Below, one piece after another: positions 36,165 to 46,700 of a stretch of DNA of 64,000 bases. Source of the stretch: Trichostrongylus colubriformis. Lineage: Eukaryota; Nematoda; Chromadorea; Rhabditida; Trichostrongylidae. The notes beneath the pieces are model-generated. The model saw only the letters and a program-made list of their open reading frames with translations, had not been told where the DNA came from and searched no databases. The stretch spans positions 34,099,282-34,163,281 of the forward strand of contig OZ022258.1 of NCBI GenBank assembly GCA_963978905.1, given 5' to 3'. A program made the position numbers and the translations under genes. Positions within the stretch are counted from its first letter, which is position 1, and each line of letters starts with the position of its first letter.

Positions 36165-36425
36165 ATGGGGAATACAGTAAGCTCCATTCATTCCAGGGAT
36201 GAACTGAAGCGACCGAAAACTGTGGTGTTCGATAGACAACCACCAACAATGCCTCAAGCTCGACAAGTTTACGCCTCCGTCGACTACGAAATGAGCATAA
36301 ATCAAGCAGATGAAGAACCGTACTATACACCACGCTCCCGAGTGCGGAGTGCATACTTCAGCAGCTCTTCATCACATAAATTTATATCACTTATCATTGC
36401 GAGTCTATTGTATTATATGCACTAA
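36165..36425 (+). CDS. small putative N-myristoylated protein
   Basis: The frame has 86 codons. The start ATG lies one base after 'acaaagctgtag', a usable splice or trans-splice acceptor. The protein begins 'MGNTVSSIHSRDELKRPKTV', fitting the myristoylation rule (Gly2, Ser at position 6). It has a Tyr/Glu-rich middle 'YEMSINQADEEPYYTPRSRV' and a Ser-rich stretch, and ends with a hydrophobic 'FISLIIASLLYYMH'. The last part could be intron read-through if a donor is used near 36345. The family is not named. It would be membrane-associated if lipidated. Confidence 0.5.
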   Translation: MGNTVSSIHSRDELKRPKTVVFDRQPPTMPQARQVYASVDYEMSINQADEEPYYTPRSRVRSAYFSSSSSHKFISLIIASLLYYMH

Positions 36426-36797
36426 AATTAAACTTCTGTTATTGAAATTAAAGTGGAAAGCTGAATCCTTTAGAATATAAACGGAATCGCCCACGTTTTC
36501 TCCATGACATTTAAGGCAACTCCAATGAGGATGCGGCCATGACAATGCTCGAGCTTCTATTGGAAATGCTAATCGGGTGGTGCTGAGCAGCGACTAAAAC
36601 CAGTAATTATATGGTCAAATGAAAGCAGCTATTACGATTCAAAATAACATCTCTTAACTGAGGCTTATACCATGTGATCTCAAGGTCCCGTAATGGAATG
36701 ATTTCTAACATTCCAATATCTTCCTTCCAACGCACCCGAGGCTCCGTGCAGCTGATGTTTCAAACTTCTCGCTGGCATCTCAAAAAGTAATGCATGA

Positions 36798-37390
36798 CCA
36801 GCTGGGCTAGCGCACACTATTGCGCGCGTAACTTCATGGGCGTCAGTGGGTTGATCGGAATTGCTTTTTCTGTATATTTACTCAGTGCCCATCCAAAGCA
36901 CGCTCCGCCCACCGTGGGTAAGCTTAACTGGGCTCATGCGTGCTCTTTACTTCTTCTGACATCCCCCACCAGAGGTTCTTCTAACATGCCCTACCCATCA
37001 CAGACCTGTCCCCGTTTCCAGGAGTTGATTTTCTTGTAACGTACAACCTCCACCCACCACCATAAATGCTCCTCCACCTATACCTAGCCCTCTTTCATGA
37101 CTTTCAGAAACTCATCCCTGACCTTGATCCATCTTTCCCCCCGTTTGGGTCATATTAGAACCCAATTAACTATTCCATATATGAAAAGAGAACATTCCAG
37201 AGCATGCTCCGAACATCGCGAGAGGAGCTTAATTTAGTTCGTGTGTATTCTTTACTTATTGTCCCATGCCCCAAACTTATTCCCACCTCCACATGTTATC
37301 ATCGTGCTGTGCTTCAGTACGTGACAGACAGAGGGACGGACCACCGACCGACCGACCGACCGACAGACGAAGCGTTTTATGTAATAGAGA
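36798..37390 (-). mobile_element. intact-ended Helitron-like element (593 bp, non-autonomous)
   Basis: On the minus strand it starts A|TCTCTATTACATAAAACGC followed by GTC-GGTC repeats and 'CTGTCTGTCACG'. It ends with hairpin 'GCGCGCAATAGTGTGCGC', spacer, then CTGG|T at 36798. Insertion between A and T without target duplication is the Helitron rule. The interior carries 'gctccgcccaccgtgggt' and is alignable with the element at 43903-44708. No Rep/helicase coding is present. Confidence 0.8.
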
Positions 37391-39288
37391 TTACATCAAG
37401 CAGCAATCGTCAAGTAAATATTCAAACAATGTCCTCGATACTGATTGGTTCTTTGGGATGTGCTGCACATTAAAATTCTATCGCGCCTCGAATGCGGGCT
37501 GGGACAACGAAGAAAGGCGTTCACAGATCCGTATGTTCCTTAATCGACCCTACCAACCCAGCAAAGGCATAACGCGATAGGTAATTTACAGATCAGAGAT
37601 TTGGGCATGTGGTTGCGCAGCACTGAATGAGGTACACCTTTGTGATTCATCACCCATCTGGTGCCAGCGCCAAGTAATCATCACCATTGAAACGTAAGGA
37701 ACTTACATTGGTGTTGCAGGCCGCGGCAGGGGTGTCTGTATTCACAGGCAGCGAGACAGAAAGCATGGATGGAGACGCGGAGGCGATGCAGCTACGCCAT
37801 GCCGCCGGCACTACAGAATAAGCAGGCGACCTAAACCACTTACGGCCCCTAAAGTGAACACTAGGGAAATGTAAATTCAAGTTAGGTTGCGCATGACAAC
37901 ACATGCGATACCGCGATTGTGTGATCCTGCGGATCATGGAATCGCAGATCGATACGCATTTATTCTTCTGTCGTACTGCAAACGGACTGCGAACATCGCA
38001 TGGTATAACCCCACCTAACCCCACCTACTGCATAAAATGAGTGGTGACAAGGTCCTACCCTATTTTTACTCCTTTCTCCACTGGATTCCAATTGCTTTCG
38101 ATCTGGTATCATTTCATCAGGCATAATTCAGTGTTTTCAGTTCACCATTAGTTGAAATGGCGTACACTCTATTTCGCAGAGCGTGGCCTACGGACATGTG
38201 TAAGAGTGTATCAAACTCTCCAACTCGCCACACACTCACCCTCGCCACTTCCCCAAGTGCGCAGGCCACGCCCAATCAAGCGATGCGAAATGTACTGTAG
38301 ATGCATTTATTCTATTTTCCGTGCTAAGCCTCACTCTAATTTGCATCACTTTTCGGACTTCGCGCAGCTACCCCGGGGACCAGGTCTGTCGCTTTTTCTG
38401 TCCCTTTTTACACTCCTCATCTAGGAATATCGCATGTTTTCTTTTGCACAGCTATTGGATGTTAGAACTTTCTGGAAGTTCCTGTTAAAAGCTGTGACAT
38501 GTAAAAACTGTCACGAAGGGAAACACGTGGGAACACATTTGGTTTATATGCAAGATGTGAAAAGAATCAGAAAAAAGTCAAACCTGACTTCTGTGTCTTT
38601 TACGAAGTCCGGAGCAAACAAAAAATGATGCAAATTAGGATTGCGTAGGAAATGAGAGTGCATACGAAACAGCCTTATCAACTAATTATGAACTGAAAGC
38701 ATTGAATTATGCTTAATGTGATAGCAGTTTGGAAACAAACTGAATTCACCGGGGAGATGAAATATCCAACACGGTCGTCGCACTTCTTAATTACATGCAA
38801 TTACCAACGAACCCAACCAACTCGTGCGCTCACGTCGCGCCCGGCGTACGGAATCCTAATGTAAGACCGCGGTCATACTCACCGCCGGCGGGGCGGGCTG
38901 CGTTCGCAGGCAGCGGGGGGAGTGGCACTGAGAGGAGGAGAAATGGCAGGCAACGAGGCAGGTGGCATAGGCAGGGACGCGGAGATACGCATCACGCTCT
39001 GCCGTTGGCACCGCAAAGTAGGACCGCGGCCTGAGCGTACATACGCCCGGTGACCTTTTAGCGCTGTAAATAAGACGCAAACTATTCTAACACACTGTTT
39101 CGCATCGTGAAGCAGTGTGCTTCAATTTTAGTTCCCATCTAACACTCAGTCAGCTCTCTGAGTCCGTTAGATCAAGAATACAAAGAGACTGATACCCAAT
39201 AGCAAGAAGCTTCGCTTCAAACATTGTCCCTGGTCACTTTGTCTAATCGCAGTCCCAAAGTATCTGGTAGTCTCATCCACTTTACACT
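37391..39288. other. no gene recognised; GC-rich palindromic segment at 38867-39034
   Basis: At 38867-39034 'gaccgcggtcatactcaccg' on the left faces 'gcaaagtaggaccgcggcct' on the right, with 'gcaggcagcg' and 'ggaggagaaatggcaggcaa' between. Similar GC-rich pieces occur at 37720-37830 and 60480-60640, suggesting a dispersed MITE. The rest is unassigned. Confidence 0.45.
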
Positions 39289-39690
39289 GGACAAAATTTG
39301 CCTCCATTTTGTATCTGTCTATCAATTACATTGATGCACACTTCCATGATAATGAATACAGCCAACACAACCATATTGAAAAATCTGAAGCCAACTAGAG
39401 CAAACACTTCCTACCTTAGCTTGTCTTGCATAGTTGTGCTCACTTTCCACCAAGACAAGGCTTCCAATGTTGGACTGAAAAACCAATACTAGACTAATAA
39501 CGACTGAAGAAAACAGAGAGCAATGAACACTGAACTGCTTCCTACAAACCAAGTAAAAAACGAGCGCACGTACATGCAGTAGTTTCTCAGCAAAATCAGT
39601 GGAATGAAAATTGAAGAGGGTCACTGAACGATCGGAAAGTGAAGTTTTCAACTGCGATCGGCCATGGAGAAATCCCCTGATAAGAGCTGC
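39289..39690 (-). CDS. possible coding exons, unknown protein
   Basis: Three minus-strand segments have good borders. One is about 39572-39690 (ttgcag acceptor, GTACGT donor, 'HGRSQLKTSLSDRSVTLFNF'). Another is about 39415-39478 (tttttcag, GTAGGA). The last ends at a TAA near 39289 and in one phase carries a membrane-like 'MVVLAVFIIMEVCINVI' and ends 'GGKFCPV'. The phases of the first and last do not connect simply. They may belong to the gene starting at 40380. Confidence 0.3.
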
Positions 39691-39988
39691 AAAAAAAGGA
39701 TGACAGGTTTGAAAACTGTCGAACCATTGAGAATGGAAGCAGAATTCTTCAAGCTCCCAATTATCACCCAAATCCGGTTATCCCATAGCCCCTTCCTGCA
39801 TCTTTTCAACACGAAGCACGAAAGATCAGCCACGAAATTCAAGAGCAATGAGCAGTTTTTCGAAATATTTGAGTCTGCTCAGCTAAGAAGGATCTTCTGT
39901 GTAACGTTCCCTAGATCCCAATACAAAATACTGCTGCAACTATTACTAATAGTATAAAGGAAAATAAAAATATTGTTAAGTGACATAC

Positions 39989-40380
39989 TGAGAGCTCGTT
40001 TGATTGGAGCACATCCACTCTTTCTCGCCGTAGCAACTTCGTCAGCATAAACATACAGGTCCTTTTTGGATAATACCTTCGGGAGGACGTCATCGTTCTG
40101 AGGGCTCGGTTCTTCAGTCTGTGACGCCGATTCAAAGTCTGGAGAGAATAGCTCGTACGGGGTCACGGAGGGAGACAAAGCATGCGACTAAAAATAAACA
40201 AAATCAGGAAGAGCAACTTCAGAGCGGAGTAATACTTCATGGCGCATCTTCGTGGCAGCAAAACCAGGAGAAAGAAAAACCAAACTCATTTGAAAATAGA
40301 AGCTAGCTCACCACACCGACAAAAGCCTTGTCCTGATCAGCACGGCAGCAATATCTCCTCGCCAAAGATCTAATATTCAT
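39989..40380 (-). CDS. putative gene downstream of ints-9, mitochondrial-type N-terminus
   Basis: Exon 1 (40312-40380, 23 codons) starts 'MNIRSLARRYCCRADQDKAF', an Arg-rich leader without acids at its start, as in mitochondrial presequences. It ends at a GTGAGC donor. Exon 2 (39989-40187) follows 'gtttatttttag' in phase: 'SHALSPSVTPYELFSPDFES', an acidic middle, then 'DLYVYADEVATARKSGCAPI', with a GTATGT donor. Later exons are uncertain. The ATG is 11 bases after 'ttcacattcag', a good trans-splice acceptor. It lies 343 bp past the ints-9 stop on the same strand. The function is unknown. Confidence 0.55.
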
Positions 40381-40722
40381 TCAAAGGCTGAATGTGAATT
40401 GTGCAGTTTAAATATAAAATAGATTAACTGATGCATTTACTATCAAATATAGGAAATTCTTCAAAGCCTTGAATCATTGAGAAACACTGAGTGGCATATT
40501 TAATGAGATCGCTACATCGAGAAGCAATAAAATTCAACAAAAAAATAAATAAGACAAACGGTTAAAAAACAGATTCCAATAAAGATGACCCGAGAAACAA
40601 TATGTTTGTAATACAACAACTGTCACAGATTCTCCAAGCAACGTACTATATGATTACGAAATCAGATATGATAGATAATCACATGACTTCTACTATTTGA
40701 TAATATCACCTTCGACGGCATC

Positions 40723-43700
40723 CTAACACAAAATTTGTAGATATGAGGTGACAGCATCTAGAAGCATCATTCTGTGCTCTTTCGGCGACTGAATGTTTGT
40801 GCTCATTCCCTCTGCATCCAGTGTTATCGCTGAGTTGATCGAATCTATTCTCACTATTTTCCGTTCACCATCAGGGTGATTAATCACACGCCCGGAAAGA
40901 TTTCGCTTAAACAAAACATAACCAGTAGTCGCAGAACAGATTCGAGTAGCTTCTGAATTTATTCAGCGAACCTTTTGAAGCGCTTTCAAGATTATGTCCG
41001 TCGAAAGCTGGCCAGCATACTTAGGCCGAAGTGCACCCACTTTCTTCTTGGCAGGCTGAACACCACAAAACATTTTAAAAACGAAAATGGAGCTAAACAG
41101 TGAACGCACCAGAAGTTCGTAAACGCCATCAAAAGCACAGAGAAATCCTGTGAGTGAACTGATACCAATCTCGGGATTGGCGTAATGGCCACGAAGTTCA
41201 ATTCGCTTTATAACCTGATATATAATAAAGTGAAATATGAGCGATAAAATAAGAGATGACAGGGCTTACATCAGGGCTTATCTTGATTTTTCTCTTCCTC
41301 ATTTTCTTTGACGGTAGTGAAATCGACAGTTGTTCGTCGTATTTCATTGGTGTGATGGAATTCTACAAGATGCGAGTACGGAGTTCACAATATGCTCTTA
41401 TGCTAATCAAAAAAATGCTTTACTTACATATTGAACGACAAATTCAATCCGATTGTGGGTAGGAGACTTCGAGTTGTGAGACAAGGAATACGCTTCAGGA
41501 ATGATGAGATTCTAAAAACTTTACAATGATCTTCCCGACCGCCTGCTAGAAATGGTTAAGTCACGGGTAAGTCTACTCAGCTCAGGGTCTGAAGAACCTC
41601 TGAGAGCAAAATCGGAAGAACTTTAACGCGAAAGATATAAAATCATGGGACAAATAACGCGAAAGATATGAAATCATGGGACAAACTGACTCCGGAAAAG
41701 ATTCCAGCAAGAGGCCGGCGGCCTCGTTACTTCTACAATCCTCTCAGTAACATCCATAAATTCTAATCGAGTGACAGCGCACATGGCTACCGTTCTTACC
41801 GCTCATTCCAGTAAATGACATCGGGTACCGAACGACCGCAGAAAAGTTGTGAGCCTTACTAGTCATCAATAGCCATTCTATTGATGACTAGCCATGTAAT
41901 CCTGGAAGGAAACGTGTAGTCAGCACCTACCTTGGGCTTTAACTCCACTGGAAGTAGAGCAGTATTCACTTGTGAAAACTCCAGCCGTGTTTCGATAGGG
42001 TAGTAGAATGCTCGAATTGCAAGATCTTCATAAGGAGCATACACTTCATTTAAAGGATAATCAGGATCTGAACAGTGGATTATTGTATAAAGAAGGAATA
42101 ATGTAGATCTGCCTGTAAATTGACCAATAGATGTATTTGTTCAGCGAATATATATTTGAAAAAACGATGTCAAGTTTTTCATTACATCGCGAAAAAAAAA
42201 CGTTTAAATGGTCAGCCTCATGGGATACCGAAATCATACCCTATATACAGTAGCGCTCAAAAGTCTTCGGCGAAATGGTCTTTCACTTGGGGTTTTTCAC
42301 TTGTAACTTTTTTGCAACTGCACCGATCTAAGAGAAATTTTAGTAAGTTGTACTTGAAGACACTGCATACTTAATATACTATTTTGGCGCGCAACGGTGT
42401 AGGTTACGTTGTTATATGAAATTTTTTAATTTTGGCATGCCATCGCTATGTCGTCCCGCTGTGCCGCTGTCATCAAAAGTCGTGGTCTTTCTACAGAATA
42501 ATAATGTTCTCTGAGGCTTGCTCTTTTTGTTTTTGTATAGAAAGCCGTTTTTCTTGAACAAGCCTCTTACTTTTTTTGGGTGGTCTTGTAGTAAATTCTA
42601 GTAAAAAATCATGAAAAGTGGCAAGCGGCGCTCAAGTAGAAGGAAATGTTGACAATAGTTTCAGGCACCACATACAGGGTGGCGAATAAATACGTGCGCC
42701 AAAAAAAGCTTTCGAATTCTATTGTTTGCTAACGAATTTTTGAAGAAAGGTATTTTTATAAAACAATAGGCGATAACATTCTATAATTACAATGAATTGT
42801 CGACGTGGTCACCATCAGCTTCGATAGAGACGTTAATTCGTTTCTTCTTGGAATCAAGGTGCGGCGTAGGTATTTATCGTTTAAATCATACTGAATTTCG
42901 ATCAATTCTTTTCGCAAAGTTACCAGATTCTTTGCATTTCGGCTCCTGAGTTGCTCTTTCATGGATCCCCACACAGAAAGATCCAATGGATTCAGATTTG
43001 GCTGTCTGCAGGACACAAATCCTTCGTCAAAAAAGGGCCGATTTTGGTCTCCAGGTAGCGAATCGTTGTTTTAGCTCCATGGGCTTGTGTTTTGTCTTTT
43101 TGAAAGATAAAATTGAGGTGTTCTTGTCTCCAGGGCACCACAGCTTTCATGAGAATCTCTTCTTGGGAGACTTCTGCATTAATTTTCATGTTTTTACAAT
43201 AAAAATCAAAGGGGTCTTGCCTGAGGCACTGTTGCCGCCCCAAACCATTAAGCTTTCAGGCAACAGACTTCTCGTGGCAGTTTTTGCTTGCGATGGTTCT
43301 TGAAAGCTGAGCAAAGAACTTGACGATGATTCTGAGAGTTTTTAGACACTTCAGCGGTGAAAATTTTCCCATCAGACCAAAGGGCGTCCTCGATTCGGCG
43401 CATTTTGAAAAATTCCCGTATCCTCTTGCATTTTTCCTCCCAATTTTGCTCTGCTTGATCGGTAAGAACTTTTTCGTTATACAGACGATAACTACGGAGT
43501 CCTAGCTCAGTCCTCAAGTTCATTTGAACAGATTTGCGAGAAATGTTTAGCTGACTCGCCATCTTGTTTAATCTCAGACCATCTTTTTGGTGAGCCCTTT
43601 TCTTAATAATCTCAACACCTGTTGGTTGTTCACTGTACGTTTTCTCCCACTTCTGGGTTTGGTAAGGATGTGTCCTTCTACTTTTCATTACTCTACAATC

Positions 43701-46700
43701 TTTTGGACAGTCCTCAGAGGAATGCGGAGTCTCGAAGAAACTGCTAAGCTCTTCATCCCACCCTCAGCTAACTGCGCAATCGCTTTAGGGCCTAAGCATT
43801 TCTTCGTCATGCCAGTAAGGCATAATTTTTTTCTACAAACCAATAATAAGAAACAAATGAGTACTCAGAAAAAGAAAAAGTATGTACAAATGCATTCTAC
43901 AATCCCTACTATATATAAAGCGCTAAGCCGTTTGTCCCTCCGTCTGTCACGAAATTAGGTATCATATGAAAAACGACCTGTGCAGATGGGGCCAAGTGTG
44001 GTATGGGTAGGGCATGGGGCAGGAAGTAAAGACCACACATGGACCAAATTAAGCTCCGCCCACGGGGGCGGGGCGTGCACTGGAATGTTTGGCTTTCAGC
44101 CCGAAACTGCTGATTACGTTCGAACCTTCTAACGTAGGGAGAAGATGGATTTAGGTCAGGGATGAGTTTCTAAAGGTCAGGAAAGAATGCAGGGCACAGT
44201 GGGCGGAGCATTTAAAGTGGTGGGCGGAGCTTGGACGTTACATGAAAAACGACCTGTGGAGATGGGGACAAATGCGGTATGGGTAGGGCATGGGACACTA
44301 AGTAAAGACCACACATGGACCAAGTTAAGCTCCGCCCATAATGGGCGGGGCCGTCGTGGAATGTTCAAAAATTGTTGATTGGGTTCGAATGTGCCCCAAA
44401 CATAGGGAGAAGATGGATCAAGGTCAGGGATGAGTTTCTGAAGGTCAGGAAAGAATGCAGCGCACAGTGGGCGGAGCATTTAAAGTGGTGGGCGGAGTTA
44501 CATGAAAAACGACCTGTGGAGATGGGGATAAGTTTGGATGGGTAGAGTATGGGACAAGAAGTGAAGACCACACATGGACTAATTTAAGCTCCGCCCACGG
44601 TGGGCTGGGTGTGCACGAAATACTCTGTCCTCAAGAAAAAGAGCAATACAGGCCGACCTACTGACGCACATGGTGTTTCGCGCACAGTAGTGTGCGCCCG
44701 CCAACTGGTAATTAAAACGGAGGTAAAGTTGCGCGCACGTAATTATTCGCCACCCTGTATTAAAATTTTGTCAAATTTGGTCAAGTAGAAAAAAGTTATG
44801 ACAAAAAAGTTTTGGCCGAAGACTTTTGAGCGCTACTGTATAAACCAGGAGTTTGGTTTGTCCGTTTGCGTGTATGTGTGTGTGACGGCCCTTTGGTTCA
44901 ATTACCCAAGTTTGAGGTACGTGACACTATACAGACCCTCAGAAGTTAGCAGGAAAGGTCGAGCCAAGTGCTGGCTGGGTGAGGCGTAATGGGGGATGTA
45001 CAGAACGCACATCGACTTTGTCGATATCGATTGAATCGATCGATATTGATCGAAAATATCGGCTTTGTGCAGAAGGCTGGAAACGACTTATAGACCATAC
45101 TATTGCTTAAGTGCCCTCATGAAAGTTGAAATTCTATAAGATGATGCATCACCGATCGATATTGATTGAAAATATCGGTTTTTGTGCAGAAGGTTGGAAA
45201 CGGCTAATGGACCATACTATTGATTAAGTGCCCTCATAGAAGTTAAAATTCTACAACATCATGCATCACCGATCAATATTGAGTGAAAATATCGGTTTTT
45301 GTGCAGAAGGCTGGAAACGGCTTATGGACCATACTATTGATTAAGTGCCCTCATAAAAGTCGAAATTCTATAACATCATGCATCACCGATCAATATTGAT
45401 TGAAAATATCGGTTTTTGTGCAGAAGGTTGGAAACGGCTTATGGACCATAATACAGAGTGAGTGCCCTCATAAAAGTCGAAATTCTATAACATCATGCAT
45501 CACCGATCGATATTGATTGAAAATATCGGTTTTTGTGCAGAAGGCTGGAAACGGCTTATGGACCATACTATTGATTAAGTGCCCTCATAAAAGTCGAAAT
45601 TCTATAACATCATGCATCACCGATCGATATTGATTGAAAATATCGGTTTTTGTGCAGAAGGTTGGAAACGGCTTATGGACCATAATACAGAGTGAGTGCC
45701 CTCATAAAAGTCGAAATTCTATAACATCATGCATCACCGATCGATATTGATTGAAAATATCGGTTTTTGTGCAGAAGGCTGGAAACGGCTTATGGACCAT
45801 ACTATTGATTAAGTGCCCTCATAAAAGTCGAAATTCTATAACATCATGCATCACCGATCAATATTGAGTGAAAATATCGGTTTTTGTGCAGAAGGCTGGA
45901 AACGGCTTATGGACCATACTATTGATTAAGTGCCCTCATAAAAGTCGAAATTCTACAACATCACGCATCACCGATCGATACTGATTGAAAATATCGGTTT
46001 TTGTGCAGAAGGCTGGAAACGGCTTATGGACTATACTATTGATTAAGTGCCCTCATAAAAGTCGAAATTCTATAACATCATGCATCACCGATCGATATTG
46101 ATTGAAAATATCGGTTTTTGTGCAGAAGGCTGGAAACGGCTTATGGACCATACTATTGATTAAGTGCCCTCATAAAAGTCGAAATTCTATAACATCATGC
46201 ATCACCGATCGATATTGATTGAAAATATCGGTTTTTGTGCAGAAGGTTGGAAACGGCTTATGGACCATACTACTGAGTGAGTGCCCTCATAGAAGTTAAA
46301 ATTCTGCAACATCACGCATCACCGATCGATATTGAGTGAAAATATCGGTTTTTGTGCAGAAGGCTGGAAACGGCTTATGGACCATACTATTGATTAAGTG
46401 CCCTCATAAAAGTCGAAATTCTATAACATCATGCATCACCGATCGATATTGATTGAAAATATCGGTTTTTGTGCAGAAGGTTGGAAACGACTTATGGACC
46501 ATAATACAGAGTGAGTGCCCTCATAGAAGTTAAAATTCTACAACATCACGCATCACCGATCGATATTGAGTGAAAATATCAGTTTTTGTGCAGAAGGTTA
46601 GAAACGACTTATGGACCATACTACTGAGTGAGTGCCCTCATAGAAGTTAAAATTCTACAACATCACGCATCACCGATCGATATTGAGTGAAAATATCGGT

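Larger units (their letters stand above)
42675..44757 (-). mobile_element. Tc1-like DNA transposon, split by a Helitron-like insertion
   Basis: The inverted ends 'cagggtggcgaataaatacg' + 'tgcgcc' and the mirrored right end are flanked by TA at both sides (42673-42674, 44758-44759). Without the 806-bp insertion at 43903-44708 the element is 1,277 bp, normal for Tc1-type transposons. Its transposase remnant is on the minus strand. Confidence 0.92.

Noticed and set aside
40906..40971. An in-frame TGA at 40963-40965 seemed to truncate ints-9 before its C-terminal region.
   Set aside because: A 66-nt intron (gttcgc..gtttaag) removes it in phase. The spliced tail is then 60 residues after the 'LQK' site, close to the 58 in the human protein, while the unspliced reading is 22 too long.
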